64,000 nucleotides of DNA from Capsicum annuum (taxonomy: Eukaryota; Streptophyta; Magnoliopsida; Solanales; Solanaceae). The notes beneath the pieces were generated by a model. It saw nothing but the letters and a program-made list of their open reading frames with translations, did not search any database and was not told the DNA's origin. Within the stretch, counting starts at the first letter, position 1, and every line of letters starts with the position of its first letter. Position numbers and translations under genes: made by a program. Shown piece by piece: positions 34,444 to 46,090 of this stretch. The stretch spans positions 124,890,594 through 124,954,593 of the forward strand of contig NC_061116.1 of the NCBI RefSeq assembly GCF_002878395.1. Direction: 5' to 3'.

Positions 34444-34610
34444 GGATGTAGGAGGTTAGGGTTTTCTTTTTAAGGGAATTTGATGAAATATAATATAGAA
34501 TGCTTCTAATTGGCTTTAATATAGGGTTTGAATGGATTTTGGGTATGGGGGAATGACCAAAACGCCCCTAAAAAATCAAATAATTCTCGAATTTGTCCTT
34601 TGGTGGACTG

Positions 34611-34954
34611 TTTTGATAGTCTGAAGTAGATCAACCATAACTTTTTACTCCGATATCTAAATTGGATAAAACCAATTTTATTAGAAAGAGGACTCTCATA
34701 TCTGTCCATTTATATATAGTATCTCACCCAGATCATTGTGTACGAGGAGTTATGGTCATTTAAAGTTGATCCAAAAATTCACTTTTGATAGGCAGAAGTA
34801 GATCAACCATAACTTTTTGCTTCTATAGAAAAATTAGATGAAACCAATTTCATTGGAAAGAGGACTCGCAGAGCTTTCCGTTGATATATAGTAGATCACC
34901 CAGATCATTATGTACAAGGAGTTATGATCATTTAAATTTGGTGAAAAAATACGC
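34611..34954. repeat. 172-bp tandem duplication in the solo LTR
   Basis: Copies start TTTTGATAG at 34611 and 34783 and share GAAGTAGATCAACCATAAC and CACCCAGATCATT. They are more diverged than the 71-bp pair. Confidence 0.8.
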
Positions 34955-37655
34955 CAGGCCTCAGTACTTTTTCCTGTACGTTTTACTGTTCACTACTATT
35001 CATGGTTCGATCGGAATGTTCATAACTCGTCACTCGGGTGTCTGTTTTGGATGATCCACATATCATTGAAAATCTTATTTTATACTCTCCGCAATGGTGG
35101 GTCATAATCTAAGACATTCCACACAGAAAATTTATAATTTATTCTAGAAGATAGAACCCAACATGTTTACGCACAAAATTTCAATGAAAAATTTCTCAGG
35201 GTATTACCGTAATTTAGGTGTGAAGATGGGTAAATAGTAATGATGTGAAGAAGGAGAATGTGTTAACAAATTATGAATAAGATAGACCATATGATTATGA
35301 TCGATTGTCATTGTGTACTAGTTTTTCTTAATATTGTGTGCTATAATTTTGAAGTGAGAATTGTATGTGAGATTGGGTTGTAAAACATGTTTAGCACTAG
35401 ACATTAAGTTTGAACAGTTGATGGTTCAATTGTTGATGTTAGTTATTTGGAGGTGATCTAGTAGGCCTGAACAATGTATGCAAGAGTGTAAGATCATGTG
35501 TTCGTAATTAAGTATGATGTAGAGGTGTGCCCAAGGTGCTATGGGGCTGTATTATTTTTCAAGGATTATTGTATATTGTGTGGTTAGTAGTAACGTTGAG
35601 TTTCTAGGTGGAGGAAGGCTAGTTAGATAATTTATGTTGTTCTTGATAACTAAGTTAAGCAGTTATGATTGAAGATGTTGAGTCTTTTAAGTATGATGTT
35701 ATTCTTATGGTTTGGGAAAAATATAAGTATAGAAGTGTGATCTTGGTAGGCTATGATTATGTTATTAGAAATATAGATATGGCTGCAAATGAGAGTGTAA
35801 GTCTTTGATGATGATTATTGAAGCTAGGAATTAAGGATGGCATATGGATGGGTTGTTCAAGAATGAAGTCGATAAGCTTGAAATTTGTTTATTCTTGTGA
35901 GTTTCACATTTATGTGTAGATAATAGAATGATGAAATTATGGATTAATCTCGAGGATATGGAGTAGACCATCATATTTAGAATACCAGCTTTGGCCTAAG
36001 GGGGAGATAGTTAGTGAAGAACTAAACCAAGTTTTGAGAATTGGATTGTGATACATGTCAATAATGAGTTTTGATGATATGGTGATCCCTTCTTACTCTG
36101 GAGTATTCCTTGGATTTCAATCATTATAACACCAAATCCATCACTTCTGGGATAAATCCATGCCACATGCCTATGCTTATACCCATCATGTATGCTCAAA
36201 CCGATTCTTAGCTTCTAGCAAGTATGTAACAGCTTCACTCTGTGATTAGAATTATCTCTCATGAATCTATGAACTCCAGTCTTATGTTGAATAGCTCATG
36301 ATAAATATAAACTCATGTTTCAGAGTATGACCAGTTTTTAAACTCATGATACTAGTGAAGTTCGCATTATATCATGCATATCCTCAGCTTAGATTTCTTT
36401 AATGAATCTATGCCTTTGATATTTTATTCCTCAGGACAAAGATAAGTGTGAATGTTATGTATTGTAGTTTTCGTGCTTTAGGTTCTTATGTGTTAGCCAT
36501 TCGGAGACCTCTTCCTATGTTAAGATTGTGGCGATGATAGTGGATAAGCAATGGTTTAGATGTGAGAGAGTTGATGACCCTCATTAAGGAATGTTATTTA
36601 TGCTTTTCTATCTAAGACTAAAGTGTGGAGTAAGATTGAGGCCAAGTCTTTGATACATGTCATGGTTAGTTAGAAATTTTATGTATGTTTTTAAAAAGAG
36701 TGCAAGATAATTGTTGTCGATAAAGCTTTAGAGAATATGTGGAGTATGCCTTTAGGGGTATTTGCCTTACAGTTATATGTGGTTTTAATGATAGGCTTGA
36801 ATTTCATGTAGGGTGTAAGGTGATGTATGCAATATGCGCTAGTGAATCCATATCAAGAGTTTTGAATTAGTCATTAAAGTGGTAAGTTATGTTATGCTTA
36901 GGGTGTGAGCTCTAAGAAGATATAAAATATTGAATCGTGTAGTTTAGACTAGTATTTTGGAGTGGCATGTTGTATCTTATGATTTTTGAGTTAGTCCTGA
37001 CATTGGCGAGAGGACTTAATTTACTTTAGACCTTGCAGAAGGATTTATCAGTGCCCATGTGAGAATTATGAGTTGAATCAAATGAGTATGGTATTTAAGG
37101 GGAATAGTATAGTAGAGAGAGCATTTGAGAAGTGATGCTTAGCTGCAAGTAATAAGTTGCGTTGCCTGCGGCCTAGCAATCCTATCCTAGTTTATGGGTT
37201 ATATATTTATATTCCATTCTATGGAGTTATATCAATGTTGTGATTCGTTAGTCAGATGTTTTATTCAGATCAGGCCCAAATCCATTGCTTCATAATGTTA
37301 ATAGAATTTCATAGAAAACTGCTGAAGAAATACTCCATTTGAGTATGGGCAGTCAATATGATCCAGTCCAAATAGCCAGTAATCTAGTTTAGCAAGCAAG
37401 GAGATAAGCTCCTATAGATTCTTAATTTTCCAGCTAGTCTTACTATCTGCAGTCTTATACGTATGTACATTCCAAGAAGCAATGTGTTTGTGTCCAATTA
37501 AATTATGAATTCAGCTCAGTTCATGCATAAATTTCAGTTTCAGATATTAAGTCATGATTCAGTTTGTACGTATCTTGTGTAGTATCACAGTCTCTTCCTA
37601 GTATTTTCATCAAATTATTATCATTCGGGGATGAACGATCCTAAGAGGGGGATGT

Positions 37656-37943
37656 TGTAATACCCCAAGTTTTCATATTATAAACCTCTCAACCTTTCTC
37701 ATGAGATTAGATCCAGTGCAAAGTAATGGTTACTCATAAGTTGACACTCTTGTTTCTATCTTAGCCATATAGTTATTTTTCTTGAGGATTCATGCACTTG
37801 TAGACAAGTTCAGTAGCTCATTATTCTTTAGATCCAATGATTCAGTTCTATCAGTTACACATGATAACTTGAATACTAATATCCCTCTGTGTTCCAGCTT
37901 AATTATCCACATTCGAGGACGAATGTTCCCAAGAGGGAGATAA
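37656..37943 (+). repeat. Extra polypurine tract plus LTR-head-like segment (LARD-2)
   Basis: AAGAGGGGGATGT followed by TGTAATACCCCAAG at 37656 looks like a second element end, about 290 bp before the true one (CCAAGAGGGAGATAA, then TGTAATACCCC at 37944). The same arrangement is at 45797-46090 in LARD-3. Confidence 0.7.
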
Positions 37944-40567
37944 TGTAATACCCCGTATTTTCGTGCTAAAATTCTAACCGTCGATCCTACACGTCTAAGT
38001 TCTAATCCAAATAATTTGAGTGTGAATACAAGTTTCATGATCATTATCCTAGTCTATGGAGTGGTTTAGAGGTGAAAAATGTTCATAGCAATGACCTAGA
38101 ACAAAGTTGAGCTAAGACCAATTGATTCATCCAAAGTTTGACATTCGATTCTACAAGGGTAAACTTCAAACGTTTATATATTCTATTATACATGGAATTT
38201 TTCATCCCAAGACCTATCAAATTTTAGATAATTGAATTATCTTTCAAAAGGTACCAATTTCGCAAAGATCCGATACCCGAGCGAAAAGTTATGCCCATTT
38301 TTGTGAGAGGCAGTAAGGGTGTGCGATAGGCAATGTGGCACATACTTAAATGTATGCGATAGGTAATGTGGCACATATGTGAATGTATGCAATAAGAAAT
38401 TTGCCGCATACATCAGTTCCAAATGCCAAAAACACCCCTATATATGTCTATAACATGGGATTTAACTCACATAACACCAAAACAAGTTTACTTTCACAAA
38501 AATTCACCAAGAACAACCTTTAGGGTTTCAACATAAAAACCCCAATAGCCAGAGATTCAACCATGGGAATTCTATAATTTTTACATATTCGGAATCCCCG
38601 TTATGAAGGCTAAGAGTGACACCCAAAAGTTCATGAATAGCATTACGTCATTCGGAAAGTCATTCAAAGCTTCAAGTTTAAGGTATGTGGGGTTTTCAAC
38701 AAGAACATCCTTTCGTTCTTGTGTCCAAAAATATTTTTGTTTTACGAAGTTATGGATTTTTACATGTTCTATCATGAATTTGAAGCATAAATTTTTATTC
38801 TACATTGATTCTCATAAGACTATGATACTTTTGATATTTTAGAAGTGGAATTATATGAGAATGATGATATTACTGTACAAAAAGCTGAAATTTCCAGATT
38901 TTAAAGTAATTTATATATGTTTATGATGACAAGCATGATTCTTGAGAAATTTTATCATGACATTGATATATGGGTCTTCGAACCCCCTTTGAAATTGTAC
39001 TTTGAGAAATTATGTGCTATAAGCTCAATGAGATTTGAATCCCAAAGTTAATTTTTCTTTACAAAGATGTATGATTTGATATCCTTTACTACGAACTTGA
39101 ATATATGAATTTTATACCTTACGATGTTTCATGAGAATGTTGATATGGTTACCTATAAAGCTGAAAATTTAAGTTTTACGTGATTATTTTTATGGTTATG
39201 TCATAAAGTATGAAACTTTGGAAGGTTTTATGGTGATATTGATGTATGGGTTTTTGAAACCCTATTTGATTATATTATTTTGAGAAATCTTATGTTATAA
39301 CTACCTTGAAAATTAAATTAGTTGAAATGATGAAGAAGCTTTGACCTTTCGTCCGTAAAAAGGGGTGTTTTTGAACCCGAGATGAGAAAAGAAATCCACT
39401 TTTATTGATTATTATAAAAAGGGTAGCATGATAACTCCCGTTATGAATTGTTAAAATGTTTGTTAGTGGATTTTCTTTTTAAAAGATCTGAGCTAAGTCC
39501 GGGATTAGTCTTTAGCACCGAGCGGGAGGTATAGCAGAATTTGGTACTTCCCTAGAACTACATGCCCCCATAGGATGTGAGCCAGAGGCTGATTTATATA
39601 GTGAACACTAGTGTTTGGATTTACGATTTAAGGTCCTACTCCGATGGCAAGGATAGGACATCTCTCCCCAACGTGGGTAATAGGTTGGTCTCCATGTAGC
39701 TCATATGGTTTATGTCGGTTGTAAGAGACTCCCAGTGTGTGTGTATTCTTCTATCTGAGATAAAAATATAATTTCTTGGAAGATTGAGTTTGAGAAAGTC
39801 ATTGTTTTCAAAAGATTTAAAGACTATATATATTCTAAAGAGATTTGTCATGAGATTTGATTGGTTTGATGAATTGGACTTGAGATGAAAGTGAATTGAA
39901 ATTTATTATGATGACTCACATGTTTCACCCGATATATTTTACTCTCTTATGATTATGATGATTTTAATTTGAGTTAAGTGAGTCATTTATATCAGCATGC
40001 ATAATTTTATAAACTGTGATGATATTAAGATATTATTTTATATATTCATTGCACCCCCATATGCTTGGCACATTTCCATGGTACTGACCCACATATTCGT
40101 ATGTGGGCTATATTTTCTCAGAATGTATGTACAAGGTATAGTGTACATCTTCAAATCCAGTCAGTTCGCGGCATCCGGTTAGCAGGTGATGAGTCCTTTT
40201 GATTCAAGGGCTTGAGTTAGTTATATATTTTGAGAAGTGATGTATTTTATTTATCCAGCCGTATTGAGTTAGGATATCGGGAGTCATGACCCAGTTACCT
40301 ACAGTCAGTACTAGTAGAGGCTTCATAGATAGTCAATAGAAGTTAATGTATTCCATTTCAGTTTTGGTTGTAAAACCAGAGTTTTAATCTTGTAAATTTA
40401 GTTTTGTAACTATCATATTCATAAAAGAGTTATTTTCCACAGATTTGTATAGATTTATACTTTTTGTTCAGTTGCTTATGAGTTATGCCTGTAGAATGGT
40501 TAACTTGGGGTCACTTGTGATCCTAAGCACCATGTGATGTCTCGGGACCCAATTTCAGGGCGTTACA
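37944..40567 (+). repeat. 3' LTR of LARD-2 (2624 bp)
   Basis: TGTAATACCCCGTATTTTCG ... CAGGGCGTTACA. Close copy of 28839-31460, and the length differs by two bases. Confidence 0.9.
40065..40128 (+). other. LTR three-hairpin block (LARD-2 3' LTR)
   Basis: HP2 (40088-40107) is identical to the 5' LTR copy with loop TTCG. HP1 (40065-40087) has changes that leave six of seven pairs, two of them G-U. HP3 (40108-40128) lost its outer pair. Confidence 0.7.
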
Positions 40568-40813
40568 GTTGGATTCTCCTGCAACACTTTTATCTTGTCC
40601 CTCTTAATCATCTTTGAATCTTGAATTTTAGTTCTAGATAATCTTCAGTATCATGCCCTTGAATATTTAAATGATAAACATAATTTTTTGATGAATAAAA
40701 ATTTGAAGATTGAAACTTAGGTATGAATCCATTTTTAGGTTGCAGAGTCCTTTAGTTCTTACTCTCTCAAATATATCATCCAATGGCTCATTCAGAGGAG
40801 TGAAGGAGAAAGA
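40568..40813 (-). pseudogene. Ogre/Tat-like gag fragment between the two LARD insertions
   Basis: The minus strand reads SFTPLNEPLDDIFERVRTKG, then CNLKMDSYLSFNLQIFIHQK. I associate 'FTPLxEPLxxIFERLxxxG' and the later 'GHDTEEC'-like region (here GMILKII with stops) with the C-terminal part of Ogre/Tat gag. It is out of frame further on. Joined on the right to 57848 and on the left to 28838 once the insertions are removed. Confidence 0.55.
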
Positions 40814-42364
40814 TGTAATACCCCATATTTTCGCAGTAGTTTTTTTAATTTTCAATCCTTCATCTGAAGACTCTAATCCAATGAATTAAATTTGAATTCA
40901 TGTGTCATGATTTTTATCCTAGTGAGAATAAATATTTCAAGATCATCTCTAAGGCTACCAAGTCTATTAAGGTATCTGGGGTTATGAACAAGGATTCTCT
41001 TTCATCCTTGTGCCCAAAAGCTAGTTTTAAAGTTGAGTTTACATGAATTTCAATTTAGGGTTCATACTAAATTATCATTATTTGAAGTTATGAAGTTACA
41101 AATGATGTAATTGTTGAATTGCATAGTTATTTTCACACATTCATGCTTCCAACATCATCATTATTGAGCATGAATTTGTTATGATTTGACATAATCTTAA
41201 AGAAAGGGTTATAAGCCCTAACTTTAAGTCTTTATATTTAAAGAATATTCTTCTTTAAGCATTTTTTGTTAACTAGGTAGTCAAATTTTTAAGAAATTGA
41301 TCTTTTGATCCTAATCTAAGATTGGAATCCATAATTGATCATCTTGATCATGATTTAAAGAAAGAGAAGTATAACTGGTTCTCATTATAAACCCTTGTTC
41401 TATTTTAAGGTGGAATTCCTTAAGTCTGACCATAAGAATGGGAGTAGTTTATGGCACGGAGTTGGGTATGATTCCAAGGTCTCAAGCCCCAGAACTAAAT
41501 CCCATCATAGGTTTAAGAGAGACTATAGTAGGCTAAATCAGTGATCACTTAAGATAAGGTTCTATTCCGATTGCAAGCGTATAACAGCTCTCCCCAACAT
41601 AGGCAAGACATTATGCTCCATGACAACTCACATGGTTTATGTCGGTTAGAAGAATTTCCCCATAGAAATAGTAAAAGTGTAACTTTTAGAATAAAGTGTT
41701 ATGACTGACAAAGATTATCTATGCTTTATATACTCATGCATTATTATTTTGCAATACATGTTTTATTTGAGCCAAGGTGAGTTATTTACAATTAGCATAC
41801 ATCCTTTGAAAGTTTTGTATAGACGTTGAGTTCTTGAATTACATACACATTTACCTACATGATCAGTATAGTCAAAATATACTGATCCACATATACGTCT
41901 ATGTGATATATTTTCACATATTGTAGGTACCAGTTGTAGCCTAAACATCATAATCATATAGTGTGCAACTTCTAGTCAAAAGTTGATGAGTCTTTTTGAT
42001 ATGAGAGATTGAGTCAATCATAGTATGGAGTAGCATTTTGTTTTCTATATTCAGTTGTATTGACTAGGGATAGTTGGGGTCCATGTCTCAACTACCTATA
42101 GTCAATACTTATAGAGGTTGCATATACAAATAGTAGAGTTGATTTATTTGATTCAAGTTTTATTTTGTATAAGAGGTGTTATATTCACTTTTATAGTTTT
42201 GTATTACACATATTCATCAAAGACATATTATTTGATTACTTCTTTTGGACTTATGTATTTTTAAATCAATTGCATGCAAGTAATGCTAGTATAAGGGTTA
42301 TCTTGGGATCAATTGTGGTCCTAAGAACCATGTGATGTCTAAAGGGTAGTCTCAAGGCATTATA
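40814..42364 (+). repeat. 5' LTR of LARD-3 with ~720-bp internal deletion
   Basis: Aligns with the 3' LTR from TGTAAYACCC to about 40937 and again from 40938 (AAGATCATCTCTAAGGCT, matching 46931 onward). The ~720 bases at 46212-46930 are missing. The last bases are CATTATA instead of CGTTACA. The mutated primer site TTGTATCAGAGA follows at 42369. Confidence 0.85.
41863..41926 (+). other. LTR three-hairpin block (LARD-3 5' LTR)
   Basis: HP1 is extended to 9 bp: ATCAGTATA/TATACTGAT (41862-41870 and 41878-41886). The C-G pair of other copies is replaced by T-A. HP2 has a shifted 6-bp stem CACATA/TATGTG. HP3 is weak. The slot is still 64 nt. Confidence 0.65.
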
Positions 42365-45300
42365 AACTTTGTATCAGAGAATAGACTTCAAGTGTCCTAG
42401 GGTGTCTATGAAGTCGTGTCTAAGAATAGTCTTACAAAATAGTACAAAGACGTCTATACTTTTCTTCGAGAGGCTATAAGGCATTTATGAAATGTTTCCC
42501 TTCTTTATGTTCTAGGTTGTCCAATAAAGTTGTTCTCTTAAAAACTTCGATATATTTGTGTGTAACTCTATAATTCTCCATCTATGACATATTCTTGAGA
42601 TAACATGATTAGCAAGTCCTAATTCCTCTAAAGATAATGCTCTCAGATTTACTATCAGTAACTTTAGAAGTCATACAAGGGGCTTAAGAGGAGCTCGCTA
42701 GTGTGTGATTAGTTCCTTAAGTTGAAAGCTTATGTTCTCATCCATATGAGTTGTTCTGTTAAGAAGAAATAAGATATGTATTAAGATTGCTCATTATTCC
42801 TTCAATACAGTAGATCTTAAAAGAGGAGTAAGTATGAAACTAGATTGTTAATAAAGTTTACATTCAAAAGATTTTGTAACCTAGGGTGTTATGATCATAA
42901 GTAGTATAACTATCTTATAGTTGAAAGAATGGGTATAGAAGTGTAGCGACAAAAAATATGGTAATAGCGGTTGATCGAATGTGTATTGATGAACTTTTGT
43001 ATACGATTAAGTTTTTAGTAAGGTGATAGGTCCTTGTGTGTTAGTTTATAGGTAATGAATTTGGTATAAGTTCCTTGGTTGAAGGTAGAGAAGGATTTAT
43101 TAGTTAAGGTGAATTATTGTTTGCTTGAAGTATGAAAAGAGTTATTGATGCCATTTTTTGCGTTAGAAAAGTATAGGTTATTAATAAATGTATATGGTGG
43201 TTGAGTATAGTTAATTTAGGCTTCTCTTGAGGTTGCAAAAAGGAGTTAAGTTGAAACTTAGATAGCTATGAAAGTAATTTAGGGTATAGATGGGTAAATA
43301 GGAGTAATATGTAGAAGGAGGATGTGCTAACGGATTTTAATGTGGTATACCGTAAGATTATGATCAAATATTGTTATTATGAGGCTTTAATGAAATAGTT
43401 TTTCTTGAGGTCTTATTTTATATCTTCCAAGTAAGAATAATATGTGAGGTTGGATTGTTAATCACACCTATCACTAGACACTAAGTTTGAATAGTATGCG
43501 ATCATCAAGGTGGAAATAATAATTGCTTTGTTAGTGATGCTACTTATATAGAAGTGATTGTGTTAGCTTAAGATAATGTATGCAAGAGTATAAGTTTATT
43601 TATTCACAACTGAGTATGATGTTGCAGGTATGATGATGAGATGTACCCAAGGTGATATGGGGATTGAATTATTTTCTAAGATTATTAAATGGCATGTGTG
43701 GTTAGATAATGACCATGAGTTTCTAAGTGTGAATAAGGCTAGTCAAATAGTATATGGTATTCTTTATGGCTATGTTAAGGAGTTACAGATAGATAATACT
43801 GAGTCATTTGATATGATTTGAGTTAGTAAGGCGGATTATGTGTTTAGTGAGGTAGGTATATTTGTTGAGTTATTGTAGTGTAAGTTTGTGATGATGGTTA
43901 CTGAAGCTAAAAGAAATTAAGGGTGGTATATATTAAGAGAGTGTCAAAGAATGAAGTTATTATTGTCTAGATATAGTTTATCAGTTGAGTGAGCATTCAT
44001 GTGTAGACCATTAGAGCAAAGAAGGTATAGCTCAGCCTCGACGATATGGAGTAGACCCATAAGCTTAGAATGCCAGCTTTGATCTAAGGAGGAGATGGTA
44101 GAGTGAAGAACCAAATTATGTTTATAGAGTTACATTGTGATGCATGTCAATATGAGTTGTCATGAGTTGGTAATCCCTTCTTTTTCTAGAGTATTCCTTG
44201 GATTTCACTCTTTATCACAGTATATGTATGTCTTGCATGATATATCCATGCCAAAGGCCAATAATTATCACTTCATGCGTATTCAAGTTCATTATCAGCT
44301 TCTGATAAGTAAGTCATAGCTTTACTCTGTGATTCGATTCAGCCCTCATAAATCTATGAAATCTAGTCTTATGTTTAATAGCTTATGGTAAGTATAAACT
44401 CATGTTTTAGAGTATGATCAAGTCTCAGAACTCATGATACTAGTGAAATTTGCATTACATCATGCATGTCCTCCGTTTAGATATCTTTAATGCATCCAAG
44501 TCAATGACATTCTATTGCTCAGGCCTAAGTTAAGTGTTAAAGTTATGAATAGTATGCTTTCGTGCTTCAAGTTATTATGGTTAGCCTTTCAGTGATCTAT
44601 TCATATGTTAAGAGAGTGCTGATGATAATTGATAAGCAATGGTTTTAGATGAGAGGGAGTTGATGACCCTCATTAAGAAAGATTATTTAATCTAAGGCTA
44701 AAGGGTGAAGGAATATTGGGGTAAATCTTTTGGTATATTTCATATATTCTAAAGGCTAAAAAATGAAGGAATATTGGGTTAAATCTTTGGTATATGTCAT
44801 ACTTGGTTGAGAATTCTATGTATGTTTTCTTAAGAATAATGCAATAAAGTTGTTATTTATTGAGTTTAAGAGAATATAAAAAGTATGCCTTTATGGTTTT
44901 TTTCCTTGAAGTTCATATGTCATTATAAGGATTGGCTTGAATGTCATGTTTAGATGTAAGTGGATAAATGCAATATGCACTAGTGAATCCATAGTGAGAG
45001 TTTTGAGTTAGTCATTGAAGTATTAAGTCATGTTATGCTTAGGGTGTGAGCTCTATAAGAGACATAGAATATTAAATCATATGGTTTAGACTAGTATTAT
45101 GATGTGGCATGTTGTACCTTGTGATTTTCAGTTAGGGTTGATCATAGAGAGAGAATTTAGTGCAGTTTAGACTTTAGTAAGTGGATTTATCAATGCCAAT
45201 TTGAGAATTATAAGTTGAATCAAATGAGTATGGTATTTAAGGGCAATAGTCTAGTTAAGGGAGTATTTGAGAAGTGTTCCTTAGCTTGAAAGTAAGAAGT

Positions 45301-46090
45301 TGCATTGGCTAAGGCCTAGTAATTCTATTCTCGCGTATGATTTATATGTCTATGTTCCATCCTATTGAGTCGTATCAATGTTGTGATTCCTTATTCAGAT
45401 GTCTTTTTCAGATCATGCCCAAAATTCTTTGCTCACTAATATTATTAGAATTTCTTAGATGAGTGTTAAAGAAATACTCCATTTGAGTATGAGTACTCAG
45501 TATGATCCACTCCATATAGCCTGTAATCCAATTTAGCAATCAAACCGATAAACTGCATTTCCACCTTTCCATTTAGTCTTACTTCCAATAGTTTCACGAA
45601 TAAGGCAATTCCATGTTGTAAGATGTTTGCATTTATGTAAACTATGAATTCATCTCAGTTCATGCATCATGCATCAGCTTCAAATTCAGATATTAAGTCA
45701 AGATTCAGCTCCTAAGTGTTCCGAACCTTATCTCAGTCTTGTATTTCAGCCAAGTCAGTATCGTTCGAGGGACAAACTATCCCAATGGGGAGATGTTGTA
45801 ATACCCCCGAGTTTTCATGTACTAAATCTCTCAACTTTTCTTCACGAAACAAGATCCAACTTAAAGTAATGGGTACTCATAAGTTTACTCTATCATTTTT
45901 TTCTAAGACTTATAACCATTCTCATGTCATTGCATGTATTTATGAAATCAGCTTAGTCATGTATCATGTTTTAGACACAGTCATGTAATCATGTTTCCAG
46001 TCATGCATGTTCATTATACGATCTTAGTTCTCCCAGTATGCTCAGCTAACCGGTCTTATTCGAGTAGGAATATTTCCAAGGGGAAGATAA
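42365..46090 (+). other. LARD-3 internal region, non-coding
   Basis: No gag or pol motif. Colinear with LARD-2 and holding the empty solo-LTR site at 43274-43278. Local duplication near 44700-44810 (AAGGCTAAARRRTGAAGGAATATTGGG twice). The ORFs at 43630-43821 and 45669-45988 match no family known to me. Confidence 0.7.
45797..46090 (+). repeat. Extra polypurine tract plus LTR-head-like segment (LARD-3)
   Basis: AATGGGGAGATGT then TGTAATACCCCCGAG at 45797. The true tract is CCAAGGGGAAGATAA, with the LTR start at 46091. Homologous to 37656-37943. Confidence 0.7.

Larger units (their letters stand above)
32722..35208 (-). mobile_element. Solo LTR of a Tekay-type element, TSD GTAAT
   Basis: Plus-strand ends are TGTAACGCCCC and GGGTATTACC, flanked by GTAAT at 32717-32721 and 35209-35213. 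It has the conserved LTR blocks in reverse: CGTCACACGGTGCTTGAGGCTACGAGTAGCCCCAAGC-type tail, CACTCGGTGCTAAAG, AGAACGAAAGA. No primer site or polypurine tract adjoins it. The unoccupied site is preserved in LARD-3 (GTAAT at 43274-43278), which confirms the insertion. Confidence 0.9.
31461..37943 (+). other. LARD-2 internal region, non-coding
   Basis: Colinear with the LARD-3 internal region (42365-46090) over most of its length: leader TTCAAGTGTCCTAGGGTGTC, the stretch near 32440-32720, 35220-36600 and 36830-37660. It differs by the solo LTR, a ~215-bp segment near 31655-31875 and a duplicated hairpin at 32168-32295. All ORFs are shorter than 85 codons and lack known motifs. Confidence 0.75.
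28839..40567 (+). mobile_element. LARD-2, non-coding LTR retrotransposon with 5-bp target duplication
   Basis: 5' LTR 28839-31460 and 3' LTR 37944-40567 are close copies. GTTGG stands on both sides (28834-28838 and 40568-40572), a perfect target duplication. The primer site is TGGTATTAAAGC and the polypurine tract CCAAGAGGGAGATAA. Minus its own inserted solo LTR, the internal region is about 4.0 kb, without any gag or pol motif. It sits in the Ogre-like element. Confidence 0.9.

Noticed and set aside
43630..43821. 63-codon ORF in LARD-3
   Set aside because: The corresponding LARD-2 stretch (near 35510-35650) is not open, and no motif is present.
45669..45988. Overlapping ORFs before the LARD-3 3' LTR
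   Set aside because: They cross the inner polypurine tract and LTR-like head; non-coding element ends.
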